A stretch of DNA of 51,425 nt, taken from positions 1 to 51,425 of the forward strand of contig CALCEM010000016.1 of assembly GCA_937900285.1 (NCBI GenBank). The letters are read 5' to 3'. Both the position numbers and the translations under genes were made by a program. Source of the DNA: an uncultured Fretibacterium sp. Its GTDB lineage: Bacteria; Synergistota; Synergistia; Synergistales; Aminobacteriaceae. The notes below the pieces were generated by a model, which saw nothing but the letters and a program-made list of their open reading frames with translations, did not search any database and had not been told where the DNA came from. This document shows, piece by piece, positions 9,438 to 18,025 of this stretch; positions within the stretch are counted from its first letter, which is position 1, and each line of letters starts with the position of its first letter.

Positions 9438-11339
9438 ATGCGCTGGATAATTTTAGCACTTACACTCGGTGCATCTGTAACTTCGATAATACATGGAGTA
9501 TTTATGTTATTCGGAACTCTTTCAAGCACTGCGGGGGCTGTTTTGGGAATTCCTGAAACGCTTTCTGCGAGTTTGCCTTTGATCTCTGCTATATTAGCTT
9601 TAGCCGGTGGGATAATAGCATTTAATTACAGCAAGTGGGGAGCATTATTTTTAATTTTTGCTGCTGCTGTATGTGCTCCAGCTTCGAGGGATATATGGTT
9701 TTACGGCGGAATTTATTTTTTAGCTGGTATATTATGCTTCTTTCTTAAAAAACCTTATGACATTCAAGATTCTTATTATTATGAAGATGAAGACGATGAA
9801 AATTATATTGAAGACGATGAAAATAATAATTTTGAATATGAATATTATTCCGATTCAGATTCAGATTCATACGAAGAAGAAAATATTAACGACGAGATCG
9901 AAAATAATAAAAAATCACGGAAAAATATTTATAATAACGATATTGCCGATGAGTTAGAAGCAGACATAAAACCAGAAAATTTAAATTTAAACGAACAACC
10001 TAAAATCAGAAGACGCACATCAAAAATTTGCCCGACCTGCGGCGCAACTGTTTCACGCGAAGACAGATTTTGCTCAACCTGCGGGACACCTTTACACGTC
10101 TTTAACGATGAGAACACTCAGGAAAATATAAATAATTCTGGAGTAAACTCAATTTTATCCGGGCAAAATATGAATTTAAATTCAAATTCAAACCAAAATG
10201 ACGAAATTGATGAAATTACAGAAATTCCAAACGAAAAATTAAAAGTAAACGTTAAAAAAGTTTCAGATCCCGTAATGGAAAATTATGACGATTTAAATTT
10301 TAATGGTGGTGAAGATATGAGCGCAAATGATTACAGAGTAACGATACAACGTCCGGAACGCGATAATATTGCATTTGCTCGCAGTAATAGTAATATTAAT
10401 CCTGGTTCGGCCTCGTCAACTTATCAGAGTTTTTCAAATTCGCGTTATACACGTCGGGGCAAAAAACCTAAAAAATCTTTGGGACGCAAAATTTTAGGAG
10501 TGTTCTTATTGATCGCAGCAGTCGGAGGAGCTTTATATTTTCTGCTCGGTTTAAGGAAGTTACCGCCCGGAGAATTGCCGCCAATGGTTAGGCCGGAAAT
10601 TACTAACGCTGATGAGAAAAAAAATAATAATATTGTCGCAAATGAACCAACAAGAGCGCGGGAAAATTCAAGCTCAAGAAATACCCAAACTGTTGAGGCT
10701 GTCAGCGTAAATAAAAATATTTTGCCGAACTTTACACCGGAAGCTGAACCAAAACAGGGAATTATTTCAGGAAATGCCGTAAACGTTAGAACGGATCACA
10801 CAACAAGTTCTCAGGCAGTCACAAAATTAAATAATAATGCACGCGTTGAAATTTTAGATTCATGGACAGGGCGTTCAGGAAATTTAAACGGAACTTGGTA
10901 CAGAATTAATACTAATGGCAGAGAAGGCTGGGTATTCGGGAAATATTTGAGGCCGTCCGGTTCTGGTTTGCCATCTGGATATTCAAACGCTCTGTTAAAA
11001 AGTTTGGGAAGCAGCCGCTCGGAATTAATTGAGAGTTTAGGCCAGCCTGTTAAAGGAACGTCAACAAATATTGAGTGGTCCGGCTTAAGCGTTAATTTAC
11101 GCGGCGATGAAATTACGAGACTGAGCATCACCGGCTCAAGATATGAATTACAGAACGGCGTAAAAGTTGGAATGTCACGAGAAAATTTAACGAGAATAAT
11201 GGGCTATCCTTCCAGCATTAACAGCGCGCAAAGACTGGTAAATTATAACGAAGGTTCTAAAACCGGTTTAAGCATCAGATTAAGCTCAATGAACGATAAC
11301 GCTACGGTAAGCGCAATAACTGTAAACGAAGTTAGATAA
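9438..11339 (+). CDS. Multi-domain membrane protein: zinc ribbon, SH3b and tandem BamE-like repeats
   Basis: Function unknown. In order, its 633 residues hold: four membrane spans (about 1-105, DUF4064-like hydrophobicity); a very acidic Asp/Glu/Asn/Ser linker (about 110-190); a double-CxxC zinc ribbon, CPTCGA and CSTCGT, near 197-216; another low-complexity linker; a membrane span near 352-372; a bacterial SH3 domain (about 433-510, GNAVNVRTDH to EGWVFGKYLRP); and two BamE/SmpA-like repeats (about 515-570 and 575-633), each beginning with the pattern SRxxLxxxxGxP. The SH3b and BamE-like parts are probably outside the cytoplasm, possibly sensing cell wall. GGAGGAG precedes the ATG by 14 bases. 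Confidence 0.72.
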   Translation: MRWIILALTLGASVTSIIHGVFMLFGTLSSTAGAVLGIPETLSASLPLISAILALAGGIIAFNYSKWGALFLIFAAAVCAPASRDIWFYGGIYFLAGILCFFLKKPYDIQDSYYYEDEDDENYIEDDENNNFEYEYYSDSDSDSYEEENINDEIENNKKSRKNIYNNDIADELEADIKPENLNLNEQPKIRRRTSKICPTCGATVSREDRFCSTCGTPLHVFNDENTQENINNSGVNSILSGQNMNLNSNSNQNDEIDEITEIPNEKLKVNVKKVSDPVMENYDDLNFNGGEDMSANDYRVTIQRPERDNIAFARSNSNINPGSASSTYQSFSNSRYTRRGKKPKKSLGRKILGVFLLIAAVGGALYFLLGLRKLPPGELPPMVRPEITNADEKKNNNIVANEPTRARENSSSRNTQTVEAVSVNKNILPNFTPEAEPKQGIISGNAVNVRTDHTTSSQAVTKLNNNARVEILDSWTGRSGNLNGTWYRINTNGREGWVFGKYLRPSGSGLPSGYSNALLKSLGSSRSELIESLGQPVKGTSTNIEWSGLSVNLRGDEITRLSITGSRYELQNGVKVGMSRENLTRIMGYPSSINSAQRLVNYNEGSKTGLSIRLSSMNDNATVSAITVNEVR

Positions 11340-11366
11340 TTTAATTTAATTTTAATTTAAAAAAAT

Positions 11367-11412
11367 TCCTCCGGGATTAAGTAAAAATAAAAATAAAAAT
11401 TCTGGAGGATTT
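11367..11412 (+). terminator. Terminator-like hairpin with all-A/T loop
   Basis: Stem TCCTCCGGG (11367-11375) with TCTGGAGGA (11401-11409), nine pairs including two G-U, and a 25-base A/T-rich loop. It lies between the zinc-ribbon protein and the sugar transferase. There is only a short T run after the stem, so it may attenuate rather than fully stop. The arm GGAGGA could also serve weakly as a ribosome site. It resembles the hairpin at 15433-15484. Confidence 0.5.
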
Positions 11413-11439
11413 ATAAATTTATGAAGGGGTTTCATCAAA

Positions 11440-12846
11440 TTGGAAATTAAAAATAATTCGCAGTTGAATTCTATTTTATACGCGTTCACTCAAATTTTTA
11501 CGGACATTTTAATTTATCAGATTTGTATGCATATTATGTTTGCGTTAAAAGGCGATTCGGCTGATTATAATTTTGAGATCCGCGCGTTTTTATCCGGGAT
11601 AGTCGTAATATGTTATGCTTCGAGTTCGTTATATGCTTTTCAAAATTGGACATTATGGAACGAAGTCAGCGAAATTTTAAAGAGCAGCGTATTAATTTTA
11701 TTGCTTTCAGTTTTATATATATATGCGAATAATTTTAATTTTTCAAGATTTGCGATGGTGATAGGAATTTTAATTTTTGTGCCAATTGATATTATTGCCA
11801 GATATTTATTGCGGAGGATTTTTTATAAAGCCGGGTTATTTTCGTCCAGAGTTTTAATAATTGGTGCGGGCAATGCGGGGGAATTATTTGCGCAAAAAAT
11901 TACGTCTCATAAATTTATGTGCAGCAAAATTTTAGGATTTCTGGATGATGACGAAGCAAAACAAAATATTTTTATTTCCGGCGTTCCAGTTTTGGGAAAA
12001 TTAAACGACTTTGAAAATATACAATTGCAAATAAAAGCAGATGAAGCAGTTATAGCGATTCCTACAGCGTCAAGGCAGAATATAGCGAAAATTTTAAGCA
12101 GAATCGAAAATAATATAAGTTACGTGAAATATATTCCAGATATGTACATGCTCACGACTTTAAGCGCAGTAATAAGCAACATGGATGGAATGCCCGTTAT
12201 TTCTGCACGTCAAGGTTTATTAAATCCGGTGAATAGAATAATTAAAAGTTTTATGGATTATTTTGGCGGTTTTTTGGCGTTAATATTATTTTCACCGTTA
12301 ATGATTTTTGCTGCAATTAAAATTAAATTAGAGGATGGAGGCGACATATTTTTTAAACATAAACGGGTTGGGCAGGATTTAAAAAATTTTTACGTATATA
12401 AATTTAGGTCGATGGTTCCAAATGCTCAGGAAATTTTAAAGGAAATGTTAAAGGATGAAAATTTAAAAAAGGAATTCAGCGAAGCATTTAAATTTAAAGA
12501 TGATCCAAGAGTTACGAAAATAGGAAAATTTTTGCGCAAAACAAGTATAGATGAAATGCCTCAAATTTTTAACGTTTTACGCGGTGAAATGAGTTTAGTA
12601 GGTCCTCGCCCAATAGTAGACGAAGAAGTAAAAAAATATTATGGTTATAACACTTCAAAACAAATTTTTCACATTAAACCCGGTTTAACTGGATTTTGGC
12701 AAGTAAGCGGACGCAATGATGTAAAAGATTACCGCTCCAGAATAGAATTTGATTTATATTATATTCATAATTGGTCCGTATGGCTCGATGTAATAATAAT
12801 TTTAAGAACCGTACGTGAAGTAATTTCAGGTAAAGGAGCGTATTAA
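11440..12846 (+). CDS. Polyprenyl-phosphate sugar-1-phosphate transferase, WbaP/CpsE type
   Basis: First enzyme of an exopolysaccharide or O-antigen pathway; it transfers hexose-1-phosphate from a UDP-sugar to undecaprenyl phosphate at the inner membrane. The 468 residues contain four N-terminal spans (about 10-125), a Rossmann-like CoA-binding domain (VLIIGAGNAGELFAQKI, about 143-230), a membrane-dipping helix (about 275-295) and the bacterial sugar transferase domain. The latter has the conserved KFRSM, DDPRVTKIGKFLRKTSIDEMPQ and VGPRP segments. The TTG start at 11440 is preceded by AAGGGG. It stands alone here, with no glycosyltransferase cluster in the window. Confidence 0.9.
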   Translation: MEIKNNSQLNSILYAFTQIFTDILIYQICMHIMFALKGDSADYNFEIRAFLSGIVVICYASSSLYAFQNWTLWNEVSEILKSSVLILLLSVLYIYANNFNFSRFAMVIGILIFVPIDIIARYLLRRIFYKAGLFSSRVLIIGAGNAGELFAQKITSHKFMCSKILGFLDDDEAKQNIFISGVPVLGKLNDFENIQLQIKADEAVIAIPTASRQNIAKILSRIENNISYVKYIPDMYMLTTLSAVISNMDGMPVISARQGLLNPVNRIIKSFMDYFGGFLALILFSPLMIFAAIKIKLEDGGDIFFKHKRVGQDLKNFYVYKFRSMVPNAQEILKEMLKDENLKKEFSEAFKFKDDPRVTKIGKFLRKTSIDEMPQIFNVLRGEMSLVGPRPIVDEEVKKYYGYNTSKQIFHIKPGLTGFWQVSGRNDVKDYRSRIEFDLYYIHNWSVWLDVIIILRTVREVISGKGAY

Positions 12847-12861
12847 TTTAATCTTAATAAT

Positions 12862-13767
12862 TTAATTTTCGTCATAACCTGAGCGAGTTAATTTTAATGC
12901 ACTCAAATATTTTAAAAATAATGCTGTCGTCAAAATTAAATCACTGCCACCCGGATAAACTCCTTCGGCGCGTAAAGTTCTGTCAAAATTAAAAATCATT
13001 TCCATTCCTTGAGATGTAAGCATTCCGCCGGAGTTTATAATTTTTGTAGATTCCTTTTGAACGTTTAATAATTTTGCGATGCCGTTATGAGCAGTTATAT
13101 AAGTGTCTTCGAGCGTCGACATAATATTTATAAGCACGTGTATTAATCTTTCACGTAATTCTAAATGTCCGTGAGTGGCTTCGAGTTCGTTTATTAAGCG
13201 CAATGCTTCGAGGACGTTAGGGAATCCTTTATCAGCTTCACCGCGACAGCCTTCGATGCCGTAAGTAATATAAGATTTTTGACCGGGCGATAAAAATTTT
13301 TTCCCGGAGTTTTCGCTATCGTTCAAGCTCCATAAATCTTTTTCAACTATTCCGCGAATATATGCACTTGCCGTTAAAATTAATGCTCCAGGTGTTAAAT
13401 TTCGTTTTTGAGCGATCAATTTTCCAGCAGCAGCGCAAATTAATCCCAATAAAAATATATGTCCACGAAATTTTATCCTGCCTCTGGTTGCTCGTAATAC
13501 ATCCTGTTGTCCAATCGAAGCAGAATTTTTTAAAATCATGTAAGAATCTTCAGGCTTAATATTTTCCGTTTCAATTCCAACCGATGCGGAATTTACTAAA
13601 CTTTGAAATAAAGCCATTGCAGCATCATTAATATCAAAAAAATTTGCTCCGTCCAATGCAGAACTATCAAGAGGCGTAACTAATCCCGGCTTCGGATATA
13701 ATGAATTTACGTTCATGATGGATTTAACGGCTAATTTTGCGATGTTAAAAATATAAATTTCAGTCAA
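12862..13767 (-). CDS. CitG-like triphosphoribosyl-dephospho-CoA synthase family protein
   Basis: Belongs to the family that makes the prosthetic group precursor of citrate or malonate lyase acyl carrier protein from ATP and dephospho-CoA. Recognisable segments are YPKPGLVTPLD near the N-terminus, GCRGEADKGFPN in the middle and YPGGSDLILTTA at the end. The usual GGVNTHKG motif is replaced by RGRIKFRGH, and DTN by DTY. No citrate or malonate lyase genes are nearby, so this is a divergent member whose real substrate is unclear. TTG start at 13767 with GGGAGAG upstream. Divergent from the oxidoreductase at 13834, with 66 bases between them. Confidence 0.75.
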   Translation of the reverse strand: MTEIYIFNIAKLAVKSIMNVNSLYPKPGLVTPLDSSALDGANFFDINDAAMALFQSLVNSASVGIETENIKPEDSYMILKNSASIGQQDVLRATRGRIKFRGHIFLLGLICAAAGKLIAQKRNLTPGALILTASAYIRGIVEKDLWSLNDSENSGKKFLSPGQKSYITYGIEGCRGEADKGFPNVLEALRLINELEATHGHLELRERLIHVLINIMSTLEDTYITAHNGIAKLLNVQKESTKIINSGGMLTSQGMEMIFNFDRTLRAEGVYPGGSDLILTTALFLKYLSALKLTRSGYDEN

Positions 13768-13833
13768 TTATATTAACTCTCCCATTAAAATTTTTTTTAT
13801 AATATCACTAAATTTTTCAGGAGGTGTTTTGCT

Positions 13834-15417
13834 TTGCAGTTAAGTATTAAAGGTCTTGAGGATAAAGCATCCTGGCAAAAAGCTAATATAAAACTCCCAA
13901 CCTATGATATTAAAAAAATGCGTTCGGTCACAAGTTCAAAACCTGAATGGATTCATTTTGGAGCTGGAAATATTTTCAGAGGATTTATTGCGGCTCTTCA
14001 GGATAAATTATTAAATGAAGGTCTTGAACAATCTGGAATAATTGCGACAGAAACATTTGACTACGATATTATTAAAAAAATTTATGATCCGTTCGATAAC
14101 TTAACTTTAATGGTGACGCTCAAAGCTTCAGGCGATCTCGACATGAATATAATTGCTTCGATTGCTGAAGGTATTAGAGCAGATTCCAGCGATGCAGACG
14201 AATGGGCTAAACTCAAAAAAATTTTTGTAAATCCATCGCTCAAAATGGTAAGTTACACTATTACCGAAAAAGGTTACGCATTACGCGACATGAAGGGCGA
14301 ATTATTCCCGGTTGTAGTAAGCGACATGAAAAACGGCCCGGATAATCCTAAACATGCAATGAGTGTTACAGCTTCTTTATTGCTTGAGAGATTTAGGGCA
14401 AATGCTCAGCCTGTAGCAGTCGTCAGCATGGATAATTGCAGCCATAACGGGGAAAAATTACGCGCTTCAGTTTTGGAGGTTGCAAAATCTTGGGTTGATA
14501 ATTCATTTGCCGATAAAAGTTTTTACGAATGGCTCAGTAATGAAAAAATTGTAAGCTTCCCGTGGAGCATGATCGATAAAATTACGCCCAGACCTTCTGA
14601 AATTGTCGAAGAGAAATTAAAATCTTTAGGCGTTGAAAATATGCAGCCGGTCATTACAAATAAAAATACTTATATTGCTCCGTTCGTAAATGCTGAAGCA
14701 CCTCAATATTTAGTAATTGAAGATAATTTCCCGAATGGCCGACCAGCTCTCGAAAAAGCAGGAGTTTATATGACCGACCGCGAAACAGTAAATAACACTG
14801 AGCGCATGAAAGTTACAACGTGTTTAAATCCTTTACATACTGCGCTGGCCGTTTACGGATGCATGCTCGGTTATAAAAAAATTGCTGACGAAATGAGCGA
14901 CCCGGAATTAAAAAAACTTGTTGAAACTGTAGGCTATAAAGAAGGTTTACCGGTCGTCGTTAACCCGAAAATTTTAGACCCCAAAAAATTTATTGATGAA
15001 GTTGTCGGCGAGCGTTTACCAAATTCATATTTACCTGATACACCTCAAAGAATTGCAACTGACACAAGCCAAAAAATCCCGGTGAGATTCGGTGAAACTT
15101 TAAAAAGTTATTTAGCAAGCTCCGAACTAAATATTAAAAATTTGGTCGCTATTCCTTTAACTTTAGCCGGCTGGTTAAGATATTTAACAGGAATTGATGA
15201 CAACGGCGAAGCAATGCCCGTAAGTTCTGATCCTATGCTTGAAAATTTACAGGCCGAAATGAAAGCTAACGGAATAAAAAATATATTGAGCAATAAAAAT
15301 ATTTTCGGTGTAGATTTGTACGAGGCTGGACTCGCTGAGAAGGTTTCAGGATATTTTGACGAGTTGAACGCGGGTAAAGGTGCAGTGCGCAAGACTCTTA
15401 AAAAATATTTAGGTTAA
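13834..15417 (+). CDS. Mannitol dehydrogenase family oxidoreductase
   Basis: NAD(P)-dependent long-chain polyol or aldonate dehydrogenase (fructuronate reductase, tagaturonate reductase and mannitol 2-dehydrogenase group). The N-terminal Rossmann domain begins at HFGAGNIFRGF (about residue 46). The catalytic Lys-x5-Asn-x2-His motif is intact in KVTTCLNPLH (about 328-337). The 527 aa length fits the longer clostridial-type branch. The TTG start has a perfect AGGAGG at 13819-13824, and a TATAAT lies at 13798-13803. With altronate dehydratase in the same window, a role in hexuronate breakdown is reasonable, but polyol oxidation is equally possible. Confidence 0.82.
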   Translation: MQLSIKGLEDKASWQKANIKLPTYDIKKMRSVTSSKPEWIHFGAGNIFRGFIAALQDKLLNEGLEQSGIIATETFDYDIIKKIYDPFDNLTLMVTLKASGDLDMNIIASIAEGIRADSSDADEWAKLKKIFVNPSLKMVSYTITEKGYALRDMKGELFPVVVSDMKNGPDNPKHAMSVTASLLLERFRANAQPVAVVSMDNCSHNGEKLRASVLEVAKSWVDNSFADKSFYEWLSNEKIVSFPWSMIDKITPRPSEIVEEKLKSLGVENMQPVITNKNTYIAPFVNAEAPQYLVIEDNFPNGRPALEKAGVYMTDRETVNNTERMKVTTCLNPLHTALAVYGCMLGYKKIADEMSDPELKKLVETVGYKEGLPVVVNPKILDPKKFIDEVVGERLPNSYLPDTPQRIATDTSQKIPVRFGETLKSYLASSELNIKNLVAIPLTLAGWLRYLTGIDDNGEAMPVSSDPMLENLQAEMKANGIKNILSNKNIFGVDLYEAGLAEKVSGYFDELNAGKGAVRKTLKKYLG

Positions 15418-15432
15418 GCAAGATAAAATAAA

Positions 15433-15484
15433 TAAAAAAATTTCCCCTTCAAATTAAGAATAAAAAAATAAAATCTGGAGGGGA
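15433..15484 (-). terminator. Hairpin between convergent genes, terminator of the ankyrin gene
   Basis: Stem TCCCCTTC (15443-15450) with GGAGGGGA (15477-15484), eight pairs with one G-U, and an all-A/T loop of 26 bases. On the minus strand it is followed by AAATTTTTTTATTT, a good U-tract. On the plus strand only three T follow, so it mainly serves the minus-strand ankyrin gene. Confidence 0.65.
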
Positions 15485-15503
15485 TTTAAAATTAATTAAT
15501 TAA

Positions 15504-16508
15504 TTATTCTTCAGCGCCTGCATTTAATAATATGGTCATTATTTCCAGCTTATGTTTTGATGAACAGCTCCCGTTTGTTATCCCCAAAACTGAAACCCCG
15601 TTTTTATCGCGTGCATTAATATTAAATTTATATTTGATCAAAGTCCTTACAATTTCCGGGTTATCAGCATAAACAGCATACATCAAAGCAGTACGCCCTG
15701 ATTTGTCGGCTAAATCTTTCGCGCCGGATTTTGCGAGAGCATAAGTGACTTCGGGATTTTGGTTATAACATGCTGCTAACATTACGGCCGTATGTCCTTC
15801 GTTATCTCTTGAATTTATGTAAGCGCCAGAGCCGATTAAAATATTTATTAATACCGGATCGCTTGAGTATTTTGATGCGATCATTAAAGCTGTTGAACCG
15901 TCTCGTTCTCTGATATTTACTTCAGCGCCGGCCATGAGGAGAGTTTTAATATTTTCGAGTAATTCAAATTTTGGATTTTGCGAATAATCTGCTACAGCTA
16001 AATTTAAAGCGGTTGAACCTTCACGGGTTTTTATATTTAAATCTGCTCCAGCTGATATTAATGCTTTTATTGCTTCTGCGCTGTCGTTGCATAACATTAA
16101 AGCCGTTTCGCCGTAAACATTTTGAGCGTTGACATCTGCGCCTGCCTGTATTAGAGTGCCGATTACTTTTGGTTTTTTGGTGCACATGAGAGCTGTTGTG
16201 CCGTATTTATTTTTAGCATTAACGTCAGCGCCGGCCTCAATTAAAATTTTTGTTGCTTCGATATTTTCATTATTGGACACTGCCAACATTAAAGGTGTTT
16301 TATCTTCTTCGTCAGTCATATATAAATCTGCTCCGTTATTCAGTGCGAGTTTAATTTCATCTGGTGAACCATATTTACATATTTCAAAAAATCCTATATC
16401 CTGAGCTGTGTTCTTTTCAAATTTTTTCTGTACGAATGAAAATCCGGCAAATATAAAAACAATGACCACTATTCCGAGCGCAATATATAAAAACTTTTTA
16501 TCAGACAA
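15504..16508 (-). CDS. Membrane-anchored ankyrin repeat protein
   Basis: Protein-interaction scaffold of unknown partner. A single N-terminal hydrophobic span (about residues 5-24, LYIALGIVVIVFIFAGFSFV) could be a signal anchor. Eight ankyrin units follow from about residue 40 to the end, each marked by TPLM/TALM-type helix starts and AGADVNA-type loops. Two units near 105-165 are shorter than 33 residues. The start is a TTG at 16508 with GGGAGGG about ten bases upstream. It lies alone on the minus strand between two plus-strand genes. Ankyrin genes of this type occur in free-living bacteria, so eukaryotic targeting need not be assumed. Confidence 0.85.
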   Translation of the reverse strand: MSDKKFLYIALGIVVIVFIFAGFSFVQKKFEKNTAQDIGFFEICKYGSPDEIKLALNNGADLYMTDEEDKTPLMLAVSNNENIEATKILIEAGADVNAKNKYGTTALMCTKKPKVIGTLIQAGADVNAQNVYGETALMLCNDSAEAIKALISAGADLNIKTREGSTALNLAVADYSQNPKFELLENIKTLLMAGAEVNIRERDGSTALMIASKYSSDPVLINILIGSGAYINSRDNEGHTAVMLAACYNQNPEVTYALAKSGAKDLADKSGRTALMYAVYADNPEIVRTLIKYKFNINARDKNGVSVLGITNGSCSSKHKLEIMTILLNAGAEE

Positions 16509-16602
16509 TTTAAATTTTCCCTCCCAAATAAAAACATACGGGCAATATTTTATAATATTCTGGAAAAAATTTTTTTAAAACGGGGCATTAAAAATATAAA
16601 AA

Positions 16603-17505
16603 ATGTTTTACGAAATTCTGAGCCGGGAATTTATTTATATAAAATATTATTTCTTAATTCAATTTGAACAAATATATATTTACTGGGTTTTAGGAATGGC
16701 GATCGGGTCATTTATTTCAGTATTTTGCAAAGGATATATAAACAAAATATTTTCAAATTTTAGCAAGGAAAAATTAGGATTATTCGGAATAATTCCAGCG
16801 TGCATATTAGGAATAATTTCGCCGTTATGTATGTACGGCACGATTCCCGTAGCTGCTTCGTTTCATAAAGAAGGTATGCGCGAGGATTGGTTATCATCGT
16901 TTATGATGGCATCGATCTTACTGAATCCCCAATTAATAATTTATAGTGCAGCGCTTGGGAAAACTGCTTTAACAGTTCGTATAATTTCGTGTTTTATGTG
17001 CGGAATATTTGCGGGTTTGTGCGTTAAATTTTTGTTTGGCAATAAATTTTTTAATTTCGGCGGATTTTATGAAATTTCAAATCGCGACACAGACCCAAAT
17101 TTAATTTTAAGATATATAAAAAATTTTTTAAGGAATTTGCGTGCAACCGGAATATATTTTATATTCGGAATATTTTTAAGCGCTTTATTTCAAAGGTATG
17201 TGCCCGCTGAAAGTTTTGCGAATTTGTTCGGCCGTAAAAATGGATTTGGTGTTTTAATGTCCGCAACGATTGGAGTGCCTTTATATGCTTGCGGAGGTGG
17301 AACAATTCCATTATTGCGGGAATGGCTTTACAGCGGTATGAGCATGGGAGCAGCTTCAGCGTTTATGATAACCGGGCCGGCAACAAAAATAACAAATTTA
17401 GGAGCGTTAAAAATAGTTTTGGGCGCAAAGAATTTTATATATTATTTAATGTTCGTGATTTGTTACTCTATTTTGAACGGTTTAATTGTTAGTGCATTTG
17501 TATAA
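16603..17505 (+). CDS. Permease of the DUF318/ArsP (UPF0718) family
   Basis: Integral membrane permease of 300 aa with about eight spans in two related halves (residues about 15-145 and 175-298), separated by a cytoplasmic loop. Each half holds the family's loop motif: SPLCMYGTIPVA (about 72-83) and ACGGGTIPLL (about 228-237), followed by the conserved TGPATKITNLGAL. Family members such as ArsP export trivalent organoarsenicals, but many have no known substrate. The first motif has one cysteine where many relatives have Cys-x-Cys. First gene of a long co-directional run. Confidence 0.8.
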   Translation: MFYEILSREFIYIKYYFLIQFEQIYIYWVLGMAIGSFISVFCKGYINKIFSNFSKEKLGLFGIIPACILGIISPLCMYGTIPVAASFHKEGMREDWLSSFMMASILLNPQLIIYSAALGKTALTVRIISCFMCGIFAGLCVKFLFGNKFFNFGGFYEISNRDTDPNLILRYIKNFLRNLRATGIYFIFGIFLSALFQRYVPAESFANLFGRKNGFGVLMSATIGVPLYACGGGTIPLLREWLYSGMSMGAASAFMITGPATKITNLGALKIVLGAKNFIYYLMFVICYSILNGLIVSAFV

Positions 17506-17575
17506 ATTTAAATTTTTTCGGCGTGTATAATTAGCAAAATTTATGAATAACTCATTTTATGGGAGCATGATCAAA

Positions 17576-18025
17576 ATGGTTTTGGGCACTTTACAATATC
17601 CATCACGCTATATCGGATTAGGAGAAGGAGTTTATACAGGTTTAAAACATCTTTTAGAACTTGATTTAAATAACTTGCAGCCAGGTAAATACGAAATTGA
17701 CGGCGATAATATTTTTTTTGAAGTCCGCGAAATTGAAACGGTGAAACCTGAAGAAAAATATTTTGAAGCTCATAAAAATTATTTGTACATTCATATTACT
17801 ATAAGTGGCGAGGAATGGTTTGGATATTCTGACGTAAAAAATTTGGAGCCTAAAAAGGAATATGATTCAGAAAAAGACTCGGCTTATTATTCCGGCAGAG
17901 GTGTATTTTTACAAAGCCCTCCCGGACATTTTATTTTATTTATGCAGAATGATGCGCATAAAGCCGGCATTTATTTCAATCAGCAGGGCACCGTGAAAAA
18001 AATTCTGTTAAAAGTCAAAATATGA
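17576..18025 (+). CDS. YhcH/YjgK/YiaL family protein (DUF386)
   Basis: Small cupin-like protein of 149 aa. E. coli relatives act in sialic acid or other sugar-acid catabolism, probably as an anomerase. The segments PGKYEIDGDNIFFEV, EAHKNYLYIHI and PGHFILFMQNDAHKAG carry the conserved Glu and His residues of the putative metal site. I place the start at the ATG at 17576, because GGGAG lies ten bases upstream and the family begins there; an ATG at 17543 would add 11 atypical residues. The stop overlaps the tadA start by 4 bases. Its substrate cannot be set from sequence; altronate dehydratase is in the same window. Confidence 0.85.
   Translation: MVLGTLQYPSRYIGLGEGVYTGLKHLLELDLNNLQPGKYEIDGDNIFFEVREIETVKPEEKYFEAHKNYLYIHITISGEEWFGYSDVKNLEPKKEYDSEKDSAYYSGRGVFLQSPPGHFILFMQNDAHKAGIYFNQQGTVKKILLKVKI

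Noticed and set aside
9757..9957. Lys/Ile-rich frame inside the acidic linker of the zinc-ribbon protein
   Set aside because: It is a frame-shifted reading of low-complexity GAA/AAT codons.
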